From NCBI GenBank assembly GCA_014607495.2, contig CP053152.1, positions 1,674,001 to 1,738,000 on the forward strand: 64,000 nucleotides of DNA, written 5' to 3'. The DNA comes from Carposina sasakii (Eukaryota; Arthropoda; Insecta; Lepidoptera; Carposinidae). The notes under the pieces were generated by a model. It did no database searches. It was not told where the DNA came from and saw nothing but the letters and a program-made list of their open reading frames with translations. The position numbers and the translations under genes are program-made. Shown piece after piece: positions 35,930 to 47,814 of this stretch (its first letter is position 1; every line of letters begins with the position of its first letter).

Positions 35930-38900
35930 ATCAAAGATGAGGGAAAACTTAAATATGTTACAGACAGTCATATTTTAGAACCCAAAAATTACCCCAATAT
36001 GCCTGCACTAGAATACCAGGATTCAAAAACAAACAAATATCTCTATCACAAATACCTATACCTATTTACCTTGGTAAGTTATTCGAGCCGAAAACGTAAT
36101 TGAAAGTCCAACTTTGGTAGCGCTACTGGTTTCGTCACCACTAGTCTCCTAGTAAGTGAGCACTCTTAAAGGACACTGTCTAGAAAACTTCCTTTCAAGA
36201 CCACAAGAGTGCAGAATTAAAAGCAATAAGAGCAGGTAACGCGACTTGTAGCAACGATAACCCGATCCTTAGGAGCTGACCGCAAGACGTGATGTGGTGG
36301 AGGAGGTTCCCAATGAATACGACAGGATTTTTTTGGGAGATACACTCTGTATCAAATACGGCATAGTAATAACAATGTCCCCTTACAATATTTAATATGA
36401 TTTAAAAATGGGCAAACGTCTTGGTCTCAACCTTTGTACCTAAGGCTTGTAATACTTGTATTAGAGCAGTATGTACGTACGTACAGTGAGGGCACAAGGG
36501 CTACCTACATTTTACTCGTACATACAATTCCTACTATGTTTAATAACGGATTGTGTATATGATAAAAAAATCATGTCAACCAAGAAGCTAACCTGTGATC
36601 GGTTACAAGTCAATGAAATTCTAAATAGCAAACCTCCACCACCGTGTTAATTAAAAGAAGAAAGTAAAGTTAACTAGGCACAAATAACCATAATTACAAT
36701 ACAAAACGAAAGTGAATGCCATACCATCATAAATATTAGCGATTTTTCTTTCGTTCGCGCACAGGGACATAAAACTTAAATGCAAATGTTGTAATAAACA
36801 GCGTTTGGGCGGCGCACGCGCATCTCCGTCCATCGCTCCCGAGTCCGGACCATGCCTTTTTTGGACCTTATTTATAGCCTATCAACCGCGCGCCAATAAT
36901 TACAAGAGACATGGACCGATCAAAGATTATGTTTTCTGATTTATTCTGTGTACATTTTAATTATATTTTTCGTTTTAATTAAATTGGCGCGGTCCAATTG
37001 AAAACTAGATTACTCCTGTTAAGTAAATTGTGGAGGTGAACACGGGCGGTGGGTAATTAAAAGTGAACTGCAACGCTAGGCAATAAATATATAATTATTT
37101 GTTGTAGGTGCGCAGGGTATAATTTACAATTAACTAGATAAACAATAAGAGGTAGGTTCCAGCGTATTTTTTAAAAATATATACTCTATATTAATCTTAG
37201 ATTACTTTGGAAAACTCTTCGACACAACAATACACTTTCTGTTCCTCTTGCATCGACGAAATATCGTCAGAATACATTCCTTTTGCGAGCGGGTAATAAC
37301 TTCAATGAACTTTGTAAAGGCGTAGAGCTTGATCTCTTCAATACCAGTTCTAACATAGCGAGGCGTGTGCTTAGTGAAAAATTTTTCCGCCAATAATTAA
37401 TAGGTACCTAGATTTTATCTAGTACCTAAATTGTATTTTTTTTTATTATTATTATGTTTGTTTTTGATAAGCTTGTTAGGTTTTGTGAAACACTGATAAA
37501 ATTGTGTGTGCATTAGTACCTGATTAGCTCTCATAATGCTTCTATAAGTGTGGACCTGTTATTGGCTTTATGTTTCTACAATTTTTACTATAATTATAAA
37601 TAGCTGTTGGTCTTCCCGAAATTGTAAAATAAAAAAAAAAAAAAATAATAATAATACTCCAATTAAAGTACGTACGCACATCTCATGAAAAAAAACCTCT
37701 GTAATAAAACGCATTGTCCTGAAAGACTAACTGAATGACGGATCTACGCTTTAGAGATAATAAAATAATCCGTTATGGATTTTTCGGAAATAGCCGGAAA
37801 AAGCTGTGTGTGTGATAAATGGGATTGACATACTGTCCACTAGAGTAAAAATCCCCTTCCAAAAACATGATAAAAAAAGTAAGTTGTGGGCGGCTACGAT
37901 TGCGATTAGTTAAAAAATCATACTTTCCAATAGTACCCATTACCCTAGTAATCGATTAATCTCCACTCATATCTCAACCGAGTAAAATTACACGCGATGC
38001 AACTAAGAACCCAGAATCATAACACATTTCACCAATATCGATTACTGTCTAATACGGAAGGGCTATCGGCTAACGTCTAACAACGGCTCGTGTCTAATCG
38101 AAGCCGATTTTATGTGCAATTAGCTGAAGCCGCCAAGGATTAGAACCTACTACATCCATTCGACCAGAGAAATATATATAGACCAGTTTGGAATAACAAT
38201 TTGTAATCTTTGACACGAAGCACTCTTCATTTTAAACTTGTTAAAGTTCTCTCTAGAAAATAACGAAAATACTAATGTTTTTCGTATGTTGCACTATTAT
38301 TTACATCCTAATCTAGGTTTTTAACCGTTTCAACTGAATGAGCATTCTTTTTTTTACCAAATCAAAGCTGGTCTACATTACTAAGTTCGTCGTAAGTCTG
38401 TCCCAAGACCGATAGCCTACAATTAAGTATGGAATGCTGTTATATACCAACGGCTTGATTGAACGTCCTTGCTTGCCTATCTGTAATTTCGGTTTTTGAT
38501 TGAATTTGACGTTGTTTTGTAGGTAGCTTATTCCAGTTTACTGAGGCGGTTGCCAACTTAGCAATTTATACAGAACGGTTGCTAAATCACTTGACATGCA
38601 TAAGATCTATAATGTTTATGATCGATGAAGAAAATCTATTAAAATCTTAACTACAGAGGATATGGGCATTACGTTACCATGCCTTTAGTTTTGATTCTAA
38701 AGTAAGCTTAAGTAACTTATAATGCAAAATGCTGATATTAAAAAGACGATAGTGGAGACGGAGGGACTTACCCCTCTAAAGAATCAGGATACGGTCGAAG
38801 AACAAATATAGTACTCTGTCCTACTCATATTCAGGACGGCGGCGACCGAAAGAACATGCTAATCTTGAGTAAACCTTTGTTCAGCCTTCTGTACGGTAGC

Positions 38901-40950
38901 ACTATTACTCATTCTATGTCAGAGATCTCTTAATAGACAAACATTTACCCCACCAAGAAATCGAATCCGGGACGTAGGCATAGACCACTTAAAACCGGTC
39001 CTCAAACAAAACATCGACAGTAATGACATCGCCGCAATCATAGAGCTACTATCTCATGAAACCAGCCGTATAAGAAACCTGTCGCATTCCCAGGACCTTA
39101 AATCATGGAGATCTGTTATACTACATCATACTTACACTGTGCCACTGCTGGCGTTGAAGGCCTATCATAACATTACTTATCCTGTACACACGTAATTGAT
39201 AACGAAAACGTGGCCTATCCTTCGCATGTCTGCATAAAAGAGAGTCGTATTGCTGTAGTTATAAAGCACCAGTGTTGTATAGATACGTGATGGTTTAAGT
39301 TATATTTGCAAATACCGATGTAGACTAGACGGCTGTTTGTGGATGTCAACCAGTATAAGTATACGTTGCACAAAGTGAATGGTTTTATTTACAGTATAAC
39401 TATTTTATAAGCAGTGCTCGGTTCATTGCGATCTAATGAACCTTTTTATACTTGTTTATGATTGCTCTGGGACTGGGATGCGCTGTTTATGTAAACAGGA
39501 TATTCTGTACGGTCATAAATGAGACGATTTACACAAGACAGGTTACTTATTCATGCACTGATTCTGCCAGACCTTAGTTCAATATTTTGGGTTTAAATAG
39601 GAATAAGTTTAGTATGTTAGTATCTATAGATGGATACCGCTGTAGGAGAAAGACACAGGAGAAGATGAAGGGACGATCTGGTCCAGCCATAGTGGGCTAC
39701 TACAGCAGCGACAAGAGAAGTTTTAGCTCGAATAGGTATTTTCCCAGCTGAGACCAGGCAAAAGGTTATTTAAGAAATTGTATAACGATTAACATTAGGT
39801 CAAGCAAAATTTATTTAGTATGTGATTTTACATATTTTATATGTATTTTTAATATTCTTATATGATCTAGTAGACATATGTATGTAAGCATATTTACTAA
39901 AGCATGATGAGAAAAAGCTTTTTCTTTTTTCGTTATCATAAGTCCGAAATTGAACCCCCCAGAACATTCTCAAATACAACATGTACATTTTGTACATGCA
40001 CAGCAGTACAGAAACATACTGATCGAATACTTATTGGTATTTCCGACTGCACAAAGGTGGATGCCCCCACATTACCGTCAGTATGTTAGAATGGCCTGAC
40101 ATTTGCCACGCAAATTATTTCAGATTTCTGCATACCATCTATTTTGTTCTCGGCTCATATTTTGCATAAACGCAGTCGGTTGAGTAAGAAATGCTGCTAC
40201 AGATTTTATTGCTTTGTGATGCAGAGTTTGAAACATCTAGATTCTAGATGGTAATGGTAACACACGATAAAGCTGAACCGTAGGTAATCTAAAATGGGAC
40301 AGGTATTCGAAACAACTTTTAAAAGGACTCTATTTATAAAATTAAGGTATAAATACGAGATTTTACTAGCGAATGCTGAGCGAATCTAAAGTTGTGATAT
40401 AAATAATTTTGGAAGCCCAAGTTTTCGGGAAATAGCCGGAAGCCTATTTGGGATGATCTTGCATTTTTTTAACAGTTTAGTTTGAATTTCATTGACATTT
40501 GAACTACCAGAGAACCTTATGAGATTTTCAAGGCAAGCATAATGTACAAGTAAATACACGTATGTTTAAAAATTATGCAGCGAAACCTGCGCACGCGCAA
40601 CCTTCAGTGCCCGACGCGTGGGAATCCTCTCAGAATAAAGGGAAATTATGCGTTAGCTGATAGATCCTATTGTAAAGACAAATATAGATTCCATCGCAAA
40701 AACCAAGGTTACAAAGCTTATAATTGATTTGAAGGTTATTTCTGGCATATTATGATAAATCGGCATAATGATTGATAGATTACAGATAATATTTTTATAA
40801 CCTGTAATCCCGTATACCCATGATCATTATAACATACATACATATGTAAAACGTAGTGGGCTGTGTTTTCAAAAATGGCTTAGCCAAAACTGCAGGTTCA
40901 CGGCGGAAATCCTGCAGCCACATTTTGCATAGTGGGCACAAATTTAAATG
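35930..40950. other. No gene recognised
   Basis: Five kilobases of mostly unique AT-rich DNA. Notable spots are a GC-rich site at 36812-36850 (GCGCACGCGCATCTCC), a poly-A/AAT stretch at 37630-37660 and the site TGCGCACGCGCA at 40588-40599. A 63-codon minus-strand ORF (37202-37393) and others lack family resemblance. This is candidate deep-intron or intergenic sequence. Confidence 0.45.
40588..40599. promoter_or_regulatory. NRF-1/Ewg-type site
   Basis: TGCGCACGCGCA fits the NRF-1/Ewg consensus YGCGCAYGCGCR exactly. It stands alone in AT-rich, non-repeat DNA. Identical 12-mers occur at 8450-8461 and 42312-42323 with unrelated flanks. Binding is inferred. Confidence 0.4.
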
Positions 40951-40954
40951 CTCA

Positions 40955-41200
40955 GTGACAAGTTGCCAGCTTATCGCATGAGAAAATGCCTGAGTTTCTT
41001 AGTCGACTTAGGATACGCCCGGGATGAGATTCAGTAGGGTAAGCACGAACCTTTTTACGCGGCGTAACGCTAGCGACTCGCTAGCAAAATCTATGTGATT
41101 TGACAGTTGGACGATAGCGTTACGGACTATCGAGAGGTTCGTGCTTATCCCTCAGCTGATGTGTATTCTAGTGAAGCCCCGCATCAACACAGGACTTGAT
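40955..41200 (-). repeat. Dispersed repeat family A, copy 4, split by a palindromic element
   Basis: Minus-strand copy. Forward-strand landmarks are TGACAAGTTGCCAGCTTATC, CTTAGTCGACTTAGGATACG and, after the insertion, CAGCTGATGTGTATTCTAGT and GAAGCCCCGCATCAACACAG. It is interrupted exactly at a CAG by the 118-bp element at 41035-41152. Confidence 0.78.
41035..41152. mobile_element. Palindromic ~118-bp element with CAG duplication, copy 1
   Basis: Termini TAGGGTAAGCACGAACCT and, from the right in reverse complement, AGGGATAAGCACGAACCT. Inside are a GCGTAACGCTAGCGACTCGC block and GATAGCGTTACGGACTATCG. It is flanked by CAG at 41032-41034 and again at 41153-41155. It splits a family A repeat, which proves it is an insertion. 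No coding capacity. Confidence 0.88.
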
Positions 41201-41832
41201 AGAATTATTTTAAACTAAATAAATATGCCCAACGGCAACTCATGTCAGAAGACGTCGATATTATTTGTATCGATAGCAATATTTTATAGCAACCATTTTA
41301 TCCTTAGGTTTATTATTGATAAATGGTTTCACTAATACGAGTACTTCAAGCAAAACTTAGAAACAGGCCGATTTCACACTAACGTCACCAAACAAAATAA
41401 AATCACTTGAAATCAGTGATCTTTAATACAATCACCAAACATGCAAGTGCGCAGTTCCCTTAACTCTCGATGCACCTGACATTTGGCAGCGCGTGCACCT
41501 GCGCTTGCGCAAGTCGACTCCTGCGCATCGATCGGGCCGCAATTAAACGTAATGGATCTCGTGTTATTAAACGAGTTAGTTATTATTGAACAACATTACA
41601 TTGTGTTTAGATATGTTTTGATAACTGGAAGATAGTTTATTGAACTCATAGAAAACATAAGCTTTTTTGTCGTCGCTGGCACTGAAAATAATATAACGTA
41701 ACGTCTACGTGGACAAAGATGCGTGAATTACTTAGTAATAAATTAAATATAAACGAGTCTATTATTTCAATATACATATTATAAATATCATTAAGAAATG
41801 AAAAAAAAATCACCCGAATATACATAATGAAC

Positions 41833-41945
41833 TTTTACATCTTAACTATACCCTAAAAATTGGTCAGAAGTGGCACCATGTGGTTCTATCGGCCTGTGGT
41901 GCTCTACCTATCCCGTAAGGGATAAAGGCGTGATTATATGTACTA
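41833..41945 (+). repeat. Dispersed repeat family D, copy 2
   Basis: CATCTTAACTATACCCTAAA, GTCAGAAGTGGCACCATGTG, GTTCTATCGGCC and the ending TACCTATCCCGTAAGGGATA then AAGGCGTGATTATATGTA match copies at 44470 (reverse) and 58513. Confidence 0.75.
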
Positions 41946-42311
41946 GATATGTATGTAAATCTTTAAATCTATATTCTAGTATATTACAAGCCGTGATACG
42001 AATAATCACATTGGAATAGGTGTTAATGAATAATTTCGGCTGGATTAAATTTGTCCCGAGTTTAACTTCACTTACTTTTCCAAGCCACGTTAGAGATCAT
42101 CTTCAACTCGTTTACCATAATTCTCAAATTACCATTAAAATGGAAATAACTTCTTCCATTTCTCAAGGATTCTCCGAGGTTCATTCTCAAACTCGAGGCG
42201 TAATATCGGAATAGCTAGAAAATTATCCGGAATCACACGAGATCCCGGATAGACGTGTCCCGGGAAAATTATCCCGGTTTATCCCGGCGGATCGTCGGCG
42301 CCTTTGATGCA

Positions 42312-42323
42312 TGCGCACGCGCA
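42312..42323. promoter_or_regulatory. NRF-1/Ewg-type site
   Basis: Exact TGCGCACGCGCA within a small GC-rich island (about 42240-42345) that also carries CCCGGGAAAATTATCCCGG palindromes. Not part of a recognised repeat. Confidence 0.38.
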
Positions 42324-43194
42324 GCTTAATGCGGGAAACGCAATCACGCTGTAATGGGATAGGATCGATTTTGAAATTAAAATTTTAGTTTTAGATGCTT
42401 TAGTTGCGTGTGCGCTCGTTTACGGAAGATGGTATAAACCGGCATTTTTCTATAGATAGGATTATAGAACTGTTATTACGGGAAATAAAATTTTCTCTGT
42501 GTTGGTGGTCCGTAACAAGTATGGGAATTTCTGAGGGCTTACCCGCTAACACAACACGTAATGGTAATCGCCTTTGATTGGTGCAAGTGCATTGCTGGGT
42601 TTATTGGTAACATTAACTTTCTTTACAATAAACGAGCATTGGTTTTTATCCTAGTGCGTATTGAAATTCACCATAATTGCCAGTTGCGTTAGAGCTGCTA
42701 ATCTTACAAGTAACTAAAGAGCATACCTATATAATGCCACATTGCTACATAGTATTTTGGGGTCAAATTACCAATACGTCATTTCGCCGAGTACAACAAA
42801 TTAGAAGTGACAAGAGCGTCATAAAACATCAAATAACGCTGTGGGAAGAAAGTCTAGTCTAGACCACAGCCAACAATCCCTTTCTAGTTAGCACAGTACA
42901 CATCAATCGTACCTACCAAGACAGCTCATTTCATCCTCAATGCATGCTAACAATCCTTGAGAACGTCCCAATATAAACACCTCAAAAGTACCAACCAAAC
43001 TAAAATAAAGACACATAATTGAGCCCTATTTCCTGCAAAGTAAAGAGCATTTCACATATCGACACGTGCAGATTTTCGTTTTGTCTGTAACGCAAGTGTG
43101 GGGTCCCAGACGCCAGACCAATTCCTCAACTTGTTGCCCTTTGCGTTGTAAATAAACAGTCGAAGCAACAATACACTAATCATATTTCTTGCAG

Positions 43195-43273
43195 GATAAG
43201 GTGGGAAACATATTCATCTGTCGCGACAGTAGAAGGAAAAATCATCTCTCTTCTACCAGGGCCCTTAGACCAG
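43195..43273 (+). CDS. Candidate 79-bp exon of an unidentified plus-strand transcript
   Basis: A strong acceptor (CATATTTCTTGCAG) and donor (CAG then GTAAGATT) bound 79 bp. In phase 1 the segment is open for 26 codons (IRWETYSS, then ATVEGKIISLLPGPLDQ); another frame is also open and the third has a stop. I do not recognise the protein family. It may be a coding exon, a non-coding RNA exon or chance. It lies on the strand opposite the two named genes, so it would be a separate, possibly intron-nested transcript. Confidence 0.3.
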
Positions 43274-43999
43274 GTAAGATTACTTCGTACTGACACTAGT
43301 TAGTTAAATCAAAATTGTATTCCTCCAGCAAGCCTAGCAATGATCTGCGAAACACGATATGATAAAGCGATTTATCGACAATTAGCCTGTCAAAATACGA
43401 TAAATATAGCTGCCATGTTGAATTTTGTATAATGACGATATGATATTCACGATGCGTGGTTATGCTGGGGGGGCAGATATAGGTATCTACCTATACAGAC
43501 CGCGTTGTAATGGTATCAAAAAATATTGACTATCAAGAAAATATTGACAAAGAAATAAGAAAACCTAACTCATTCTAATGAGTTAAATAAATTGAATAAG
43601 CACCAATCAGTATGACTGGAATAAATTTTGGTTTCTAAAAATGCTAAGCGAATTAAAATCGAAGACGCAACTGATATGTGTGTTGTTGACCTTATTGTTC
43701 CTTCAACTAGAACCCTGGACAAGTAAAGCGGGATACACAATGAAATACAATATTGGCTTTACACTTAACTTTATAGTCCAATTAGCGGTAGTAATTACAG
43801 TTTTTGCTATTGCTGCTTTACGAGGCTGCTGCAGTATTTGATATGTTTTTGTCGAGGATACGACTTATTGCATATTGAAATAGCGAATTCTATGTTCATA
43901 AAATATTATTAGCAATATATTTATCACTGGTTTTTGTTCCGAACACCGTCCACTTGGGCTTGTATGGTCTTAGGAATAGTTTTGATGGAAACCAAACTG

Positions 44000-44111
44000 A
44001 GAGGTAAGCACGAACCTCTCGATAGTCCGTAACGCTATCGTCCAACTATCAAATCACAGATTTTGCTAGCGAGTAGCTTTACGCCGCGTAAAAATGTTCG
44101 TGCTTACTCCA
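44000..44111. mobile_element. Palindromic ~112-bp element with CTG duplication, copy 2
   Basis: Termini AGAGGTAAGCACGAACCT and (reverse complement of the right end) TGGAGTAAGCACGAACAT, flanked by CTG at 43997-43999 and 44112-44114. Interior matches copies at 41035 and 44179, in the same orientation as the latter. Confidence 0.85.
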
Positions 44112-44178
44112 CTGCTCTTACGATACATAGACAGACATGCATACAACCATCCCTATGTTCCCGTAATGTGGTAGCCAG

Positions 44179-44296
44179 GGGGGTAAGCACGAAACTGTCG
44201 ATAGTCCGTAACGCTATCGTCAAACTGTCAAATAACATAGATTTTGCTAGCGAGTCACTAGCGCTAAGCCGCGTAAAAATGTTCGTGCTTACCCCA
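44179..44296. mobile_element. Palindromic 118-bp element with CAG duplication, copy 3
   Basis: Termini GGGGGTAAGCACGAAACT and (reverse complement of the right end) TGGGGTAAGCACGAACAT, flanked by CAG at 44176-44178 and 44297-44299. It lies only 68 bp from copy 2. Interior GATAGTCCGTAACGCTATCG and GATTTTGCTAGCGAGTCACT match the other copies. Confidence 0.87.
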
Positions 44297-44329
44297 CAGT
44301 ACTGCGGTTAATTTCCACAGCTACGTTTA

Positions 44330-44430
44330 GCATAACAGGGATAGTTGTCAATGACCAGGGTCAAGTTGCTAGCTCATCGCCTGAGTGAATGAGTTCTTCA
44401 GGCGACTTTTACGATATGCAGGAGATGCCG
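44330..44430 (-). repeat. Dispersed repeat family A, copy 5 (diverged)
   Basis: Forward-strand landmarks CAAGTTGCTAGCTCATCGCC, GAGTTCTTCAGGCGAC and GATATGCAGGAGATGC correspond to the middle of family A in reverse. GCTACGTTTAGCATAACAGG just upstream matches copy 6 at 47828, extending the shared unit. Confidence 0.6.
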
Positions 44431-44469
44431 CAGGTTCATACGATAAAAACGTAAAAAAAAAAATATACA

Positions 44470-44556
44470 TACATACATATAATCACGCCTTTATCCCTTA
44501 CGGGATAGGTAGAGCACTAAGGGCCGATAGAACCACATGGTGCCACTTCTTAAAAA
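44470..44556 (-). repeat. Dispersed repeat family D, copy 3
   Basis: Reverse copy: AATCACGCCTTTATCCCTTA, CGGGATAGGTAGAGCACTAA, GGGCCGATAGAACCACATGG and TGCCACTTCT, ending in a poly-A run. Matches the 58513 copy almost base for base in reverse. Confidence 0.75.
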
Positions 44557-44889
44557 AAAACAAGGTAACTTTACCCATATTACGTACAAGGAACCCGAGA
44601 TACGAAAAATAAATGCTCAAATCTGTACCGGGGCGTCTCATCTCAGATAATTGCAAGTCGCCAGACTGATCGATCGATCGATCGGGGGGCATATCTCCAT
44701 TCATTACTTACGAGTCGGCGAACAGATATCGTGGATCACTTTTGAACTCGGCGATCTGATTGGATGGCTTTTGGATTTTTGCTCTCGTTTGAATGCTGAT
44801 TTATTGAATAGTATGTGTCTTGCTATTATCGGGGTACTGTTCAGGGTTACAAATATACATGTAGAGGTGAGCGCAATATTGATTGTTTA

Positions 44890-46140
44890 GCTGTTTTGTG
44901 TTGAGCTGTTTGCATTCTTGTACCATGGTGTTACAACTATGTATCGATCAAATTGAATGTGTATCAATATTTGGAAATAGGAACCGTGTTCTGCTTACAT
45001 AAACTTGAAGATTCCTATTCACAATTGGGGCTACATGCCTGTATCAAAATCAAGCAATCAAGCAAGACAGCAGGTTTGCTGTTCTATACTTTAGCTCAAA
45101 AAGTATTGTAAGCGTCTAGGGACTCAGCTTTGGGAATAGTATATGTACTACAATTTAACTGTAATAGAATCTTAAACATTAAAACCTTCAAAATTACTTT
45201 CTCCAAGCCATAATTTAGTTAAAATTCAACTAATTATCTGTGAATTGGAGCATCCGGAAGTATTAAAGATTCCATTATGAAAATGGTTTCTATGGCACTT
45301 TTGATTTCGTCTCATGTGGGTCATTGGTCATGTTAAATCGATTTCTTTCATCGCATTGACCTCTATTTATCAGAATCACGCGTGTTTCGAGCCTTGGGTG
45401 ATAATTTCACGAAGATGCTTTTTAGCTAGACTATAAACCGGATTCTCTTGATTGGTGGGTCGAAATACGAGGGCATACCAAAAACCATTTTATACAGCAC
45501 ATTATGTTTAAAACTATTTTCAAAAAAATTATTTAACTACACCGATGGATGATAACTCTTCGACAGCGCATCGCAGCATTTTTTATATTTGGTCGTATTC
45601 TACTTTATAACTCTTCGCTAGTAACAGTAAATGAAAACTGGCACCATACTCGGAAATTTTTCGCCAAAAAAAACAGCTGAAATTGCATATTTCATACCAT
45701 AACTCTTGCGGTGTACTCGTAGCATTACCAAAATTACGTATTACGACGTATCAGGGCTTTTCGAAGGTGTGCATCAAGGCAAATTATTAAAGCACGCAAA
45801 ACGTATTTCCCTCACATTCGAGGTGATCGAACTCACGCATGCGCCAGCGCAAGTTCGCGACGAAAGCGAAACCGCCTGGGAACCGCGGGTCAGACGGATC
45901 TTGATGGACAGGTACAGGCACTCTTATGGCGCGACATGTGCAACCGATAGCCTGATTGGTGAAAACTATAATATGGTGATGAGGTTGTGTAACATAGTAA
46001 TATGAAGAGCATGAAGATTAAAATCTTAACCGTTTAGGTATCACGATACTTTCGACGGGTTTATAAAGACCATAAACAACCATAAAAAATAACCTGCCAA
46101 ATGCAAATTTATTTTGGTTACTTAATAAGGGATTTTGTTT
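44890..46140. other. No gene recognised
   Basis: AT-rich sequence with one GC-rich patch at 45830-45905 (CACGCATGCGCCAGCGCAAG, then TTCGCGACGAAAGCG). The 99-codon ORF 45706-46005 crosses this patch but has no recognisable domain or splice support and is not annotated as a gene. Confidence 0.4.
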
Positions 46141-46149
46141 TTTTTCAAC

Positions 46150-46260
46150 TAGTGTTCGCCCACCACCAGCCCACCCTCCGCTGACACTAGAATCTGACAA
46201 CTCATGATCTCGATCACAGGCAACTACAGTCGCGAGACCATTCAATGTATTGGCTTGTCG
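46150..46260. repeat. Diverged relative of the 1031-1685 palindrome arm
   Basis: CGCCCACCACCAGCCCACCC, then TCCGCTGACACTAGAATCTG, ACAACTCATGATCTCG and CACAGGCAACTACAGTCGCG follow the order of the palindrome arm at 1035-1135 with many substitutions. A similar diverged fragment is at 49575-49700. Confidence 0.5.
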
Positions 46261-46787
46261 AATTTACGTAAATATAACTACTGAAAAGCTCCTATACTAC
46301 CTTTCTCGCAAAACACGAACTTAATCAGGAACTTTTAACATAACAAAAAGTGTCAGGTTTTATCTGATCCAGTGTCAGCATGCAGGAAGCATATAGTAAC
46401 ATGACTACATACATTAGTGGTACGCAACATTCAATCTAGAGCCGTGGTTTACCTTTAGAATTCCAAATAAGTACACCATTGCATCTACAACCTTGATAAG
46501 AACGAAAGATCGTTGGTAGGACTTGCTCATACTCCTTCGACCAACACTTTTTGACAGGCTTTTACCACTAACTGGCATTTTGGCTATATGTACCTACGCA
46601 TTATGAGATCTACTTCTTCAGCCTATTGAGTCATGAGGCATGTACCATACGCCAATATAACTTCATTAGCATACCAATACCGTGTCTGGCAGTTCAGTGA
46701 AGGTGTATGGGCGTCAATTGCTACACCTGCATACCAGCTCCCGGTAAAAGCTTAAACAAGTGAAAATGCAAAAGTAAAAGTGTAAAT

Positions 46788-46949
46788 ATGTCCGACTTCG
46801 CGGGCGTATTGGTACGGCAGCCGAATTCTAATGTTGCGCCTACGCAGGGTGTCGCTTCAGAGCTTTCTAGTGACGAAACTACGCCGAGTGGTGACCGTTT
46901 GGAGCAATGGTTTTGTGAACCACAGATTTCAGGTTCAATTATAAATTAG
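46788..46949 (+). CDS. Small ORF of 53 residues, unidentified
   Basis: ATG at 46788-46790 with AAAT upstream, open to TAG at 46947-46949. The product begins MSDFAGVLVRQPNSN and continues with GVASELSSDETTPSGDRLEQ and a WFCEPQ stretch; it is polar and low in bias. Its GC content exceeds the neighbouring DNA, as for real coding sequence. I recognise no family. It could be the first exon of a host gene, since CACAG/GT-like words lie near 46920, or a remnant of a transposable-element ORF. A short inverted pair CCAGACATAA/TTATGCCTGG follows the stop. Confidence 0.3.
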   Translation: MSDFAGVLVRQPNSNVAPTQGVASELSSDETTPSGDRLEQWFCEPQISGSIIN

Positions 46950-47074
46950 GCCAGACATAAGTTTTATTATGCCTGGTTGTTAGGTTTCACATTTTTTAAG
47001 CGGTAAATAGATAGATATACAGAAGACGTTTCCCTCTCTGCCTCACTTTTATTTAGAGCTACGTGATTGTGGTA

Positions 47075-47288
47075 GAACTGATGGCCGATGGAGTCGGAAA
47101 CTTTTAGAGTGGATACCACGTATCGGCAAACGCAGCGTGGGAAGGCCACCCGCGAGGTGGACGGACGACCTGGCCAAGGTCGCGGGCGTCGGTTGGATGC
47201 AGGCTGCTTCCGACCGGTCGGAGTGGAGGTTGTTGGGGGAGGCCTATGTCCAATAGTGGACTTCGCAGGGCTAAATTTTGATGAATGA
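47075..47288 (+). pseudogene. 5'-truncated RTE LINE 3' end, second copy
   Basis: Carries GRPPRGGRTTWPR-type coding remnants in mixed frames. At the DNA level (ATGGCCGATGGAGTCGGAAA; GGAGGCCTATGTCCAATAGT) it is almost identical to 23650-23860. A near-perfect 11-bp duplication, TGATTGTGGTA (47064-47074) and TGACTGTGGTA (47289-47299), flanks it. The 3' microsatellite is a short TGATGAATGATG. Confidence 0.85.
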
Positions 47289-47814
47289 TGACTGTGGTAA
47301 TCCTAAAACTGCGGTATTTCTGCCATATCTTAACGTAGGCATTTTTAAATTCTGCAGTCTTGTACGAGTCTTCATATATAATTTTATGTAGCTACGTGTC
47401 CTCGTGTTAATGTAGTATGAGTTTAAATTTTTATTTAAATAAAAATATCTCTGTGTTTGTTATACTTAACAGTTTACATTCCGTGGGTATTGCGATAAAC
47501 GTGCCCAGACCAGTAATACTGCATAATAGATAAGACTAACATAATTTTGATTAATCTTTCGCTAAGAAACCACTTAACTTTAAATTTGATAAACGAGCAG
47601 CGATTTTAAATCGATTTAAATAATCAATAGCGATAGACATGTTAAATATAACTTTGTTGTAATACAAGTCATTGGAGATTAGGGCCAATAGTCTCATTTG
47701 GTCTAAAGTAAAAGGCACCGTCATGTGTACATAAATAACTGTTTAAAAGTCATTAACAGATACATATGTACACACACCTGTGTCCCCAGAATGGGGTAGA
47801 CAGAATCACAAAGG

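Noticed and set aside
37202..37393. 63-codon minus ORF beginning MAEKFFTKHTPRYV as a small gene
   Set aside because: Composition is somewhat coding-like, but there is no known motif, no clear polyadenylation or splice signals, and many ORFs of this length arise by chance in 64 kb.
45706..46005. 99-codon plus-strand ORF
   Set aside because: Openness is explained by a local GC-rich patch; no motif, poor start context and no conservation signal visible.
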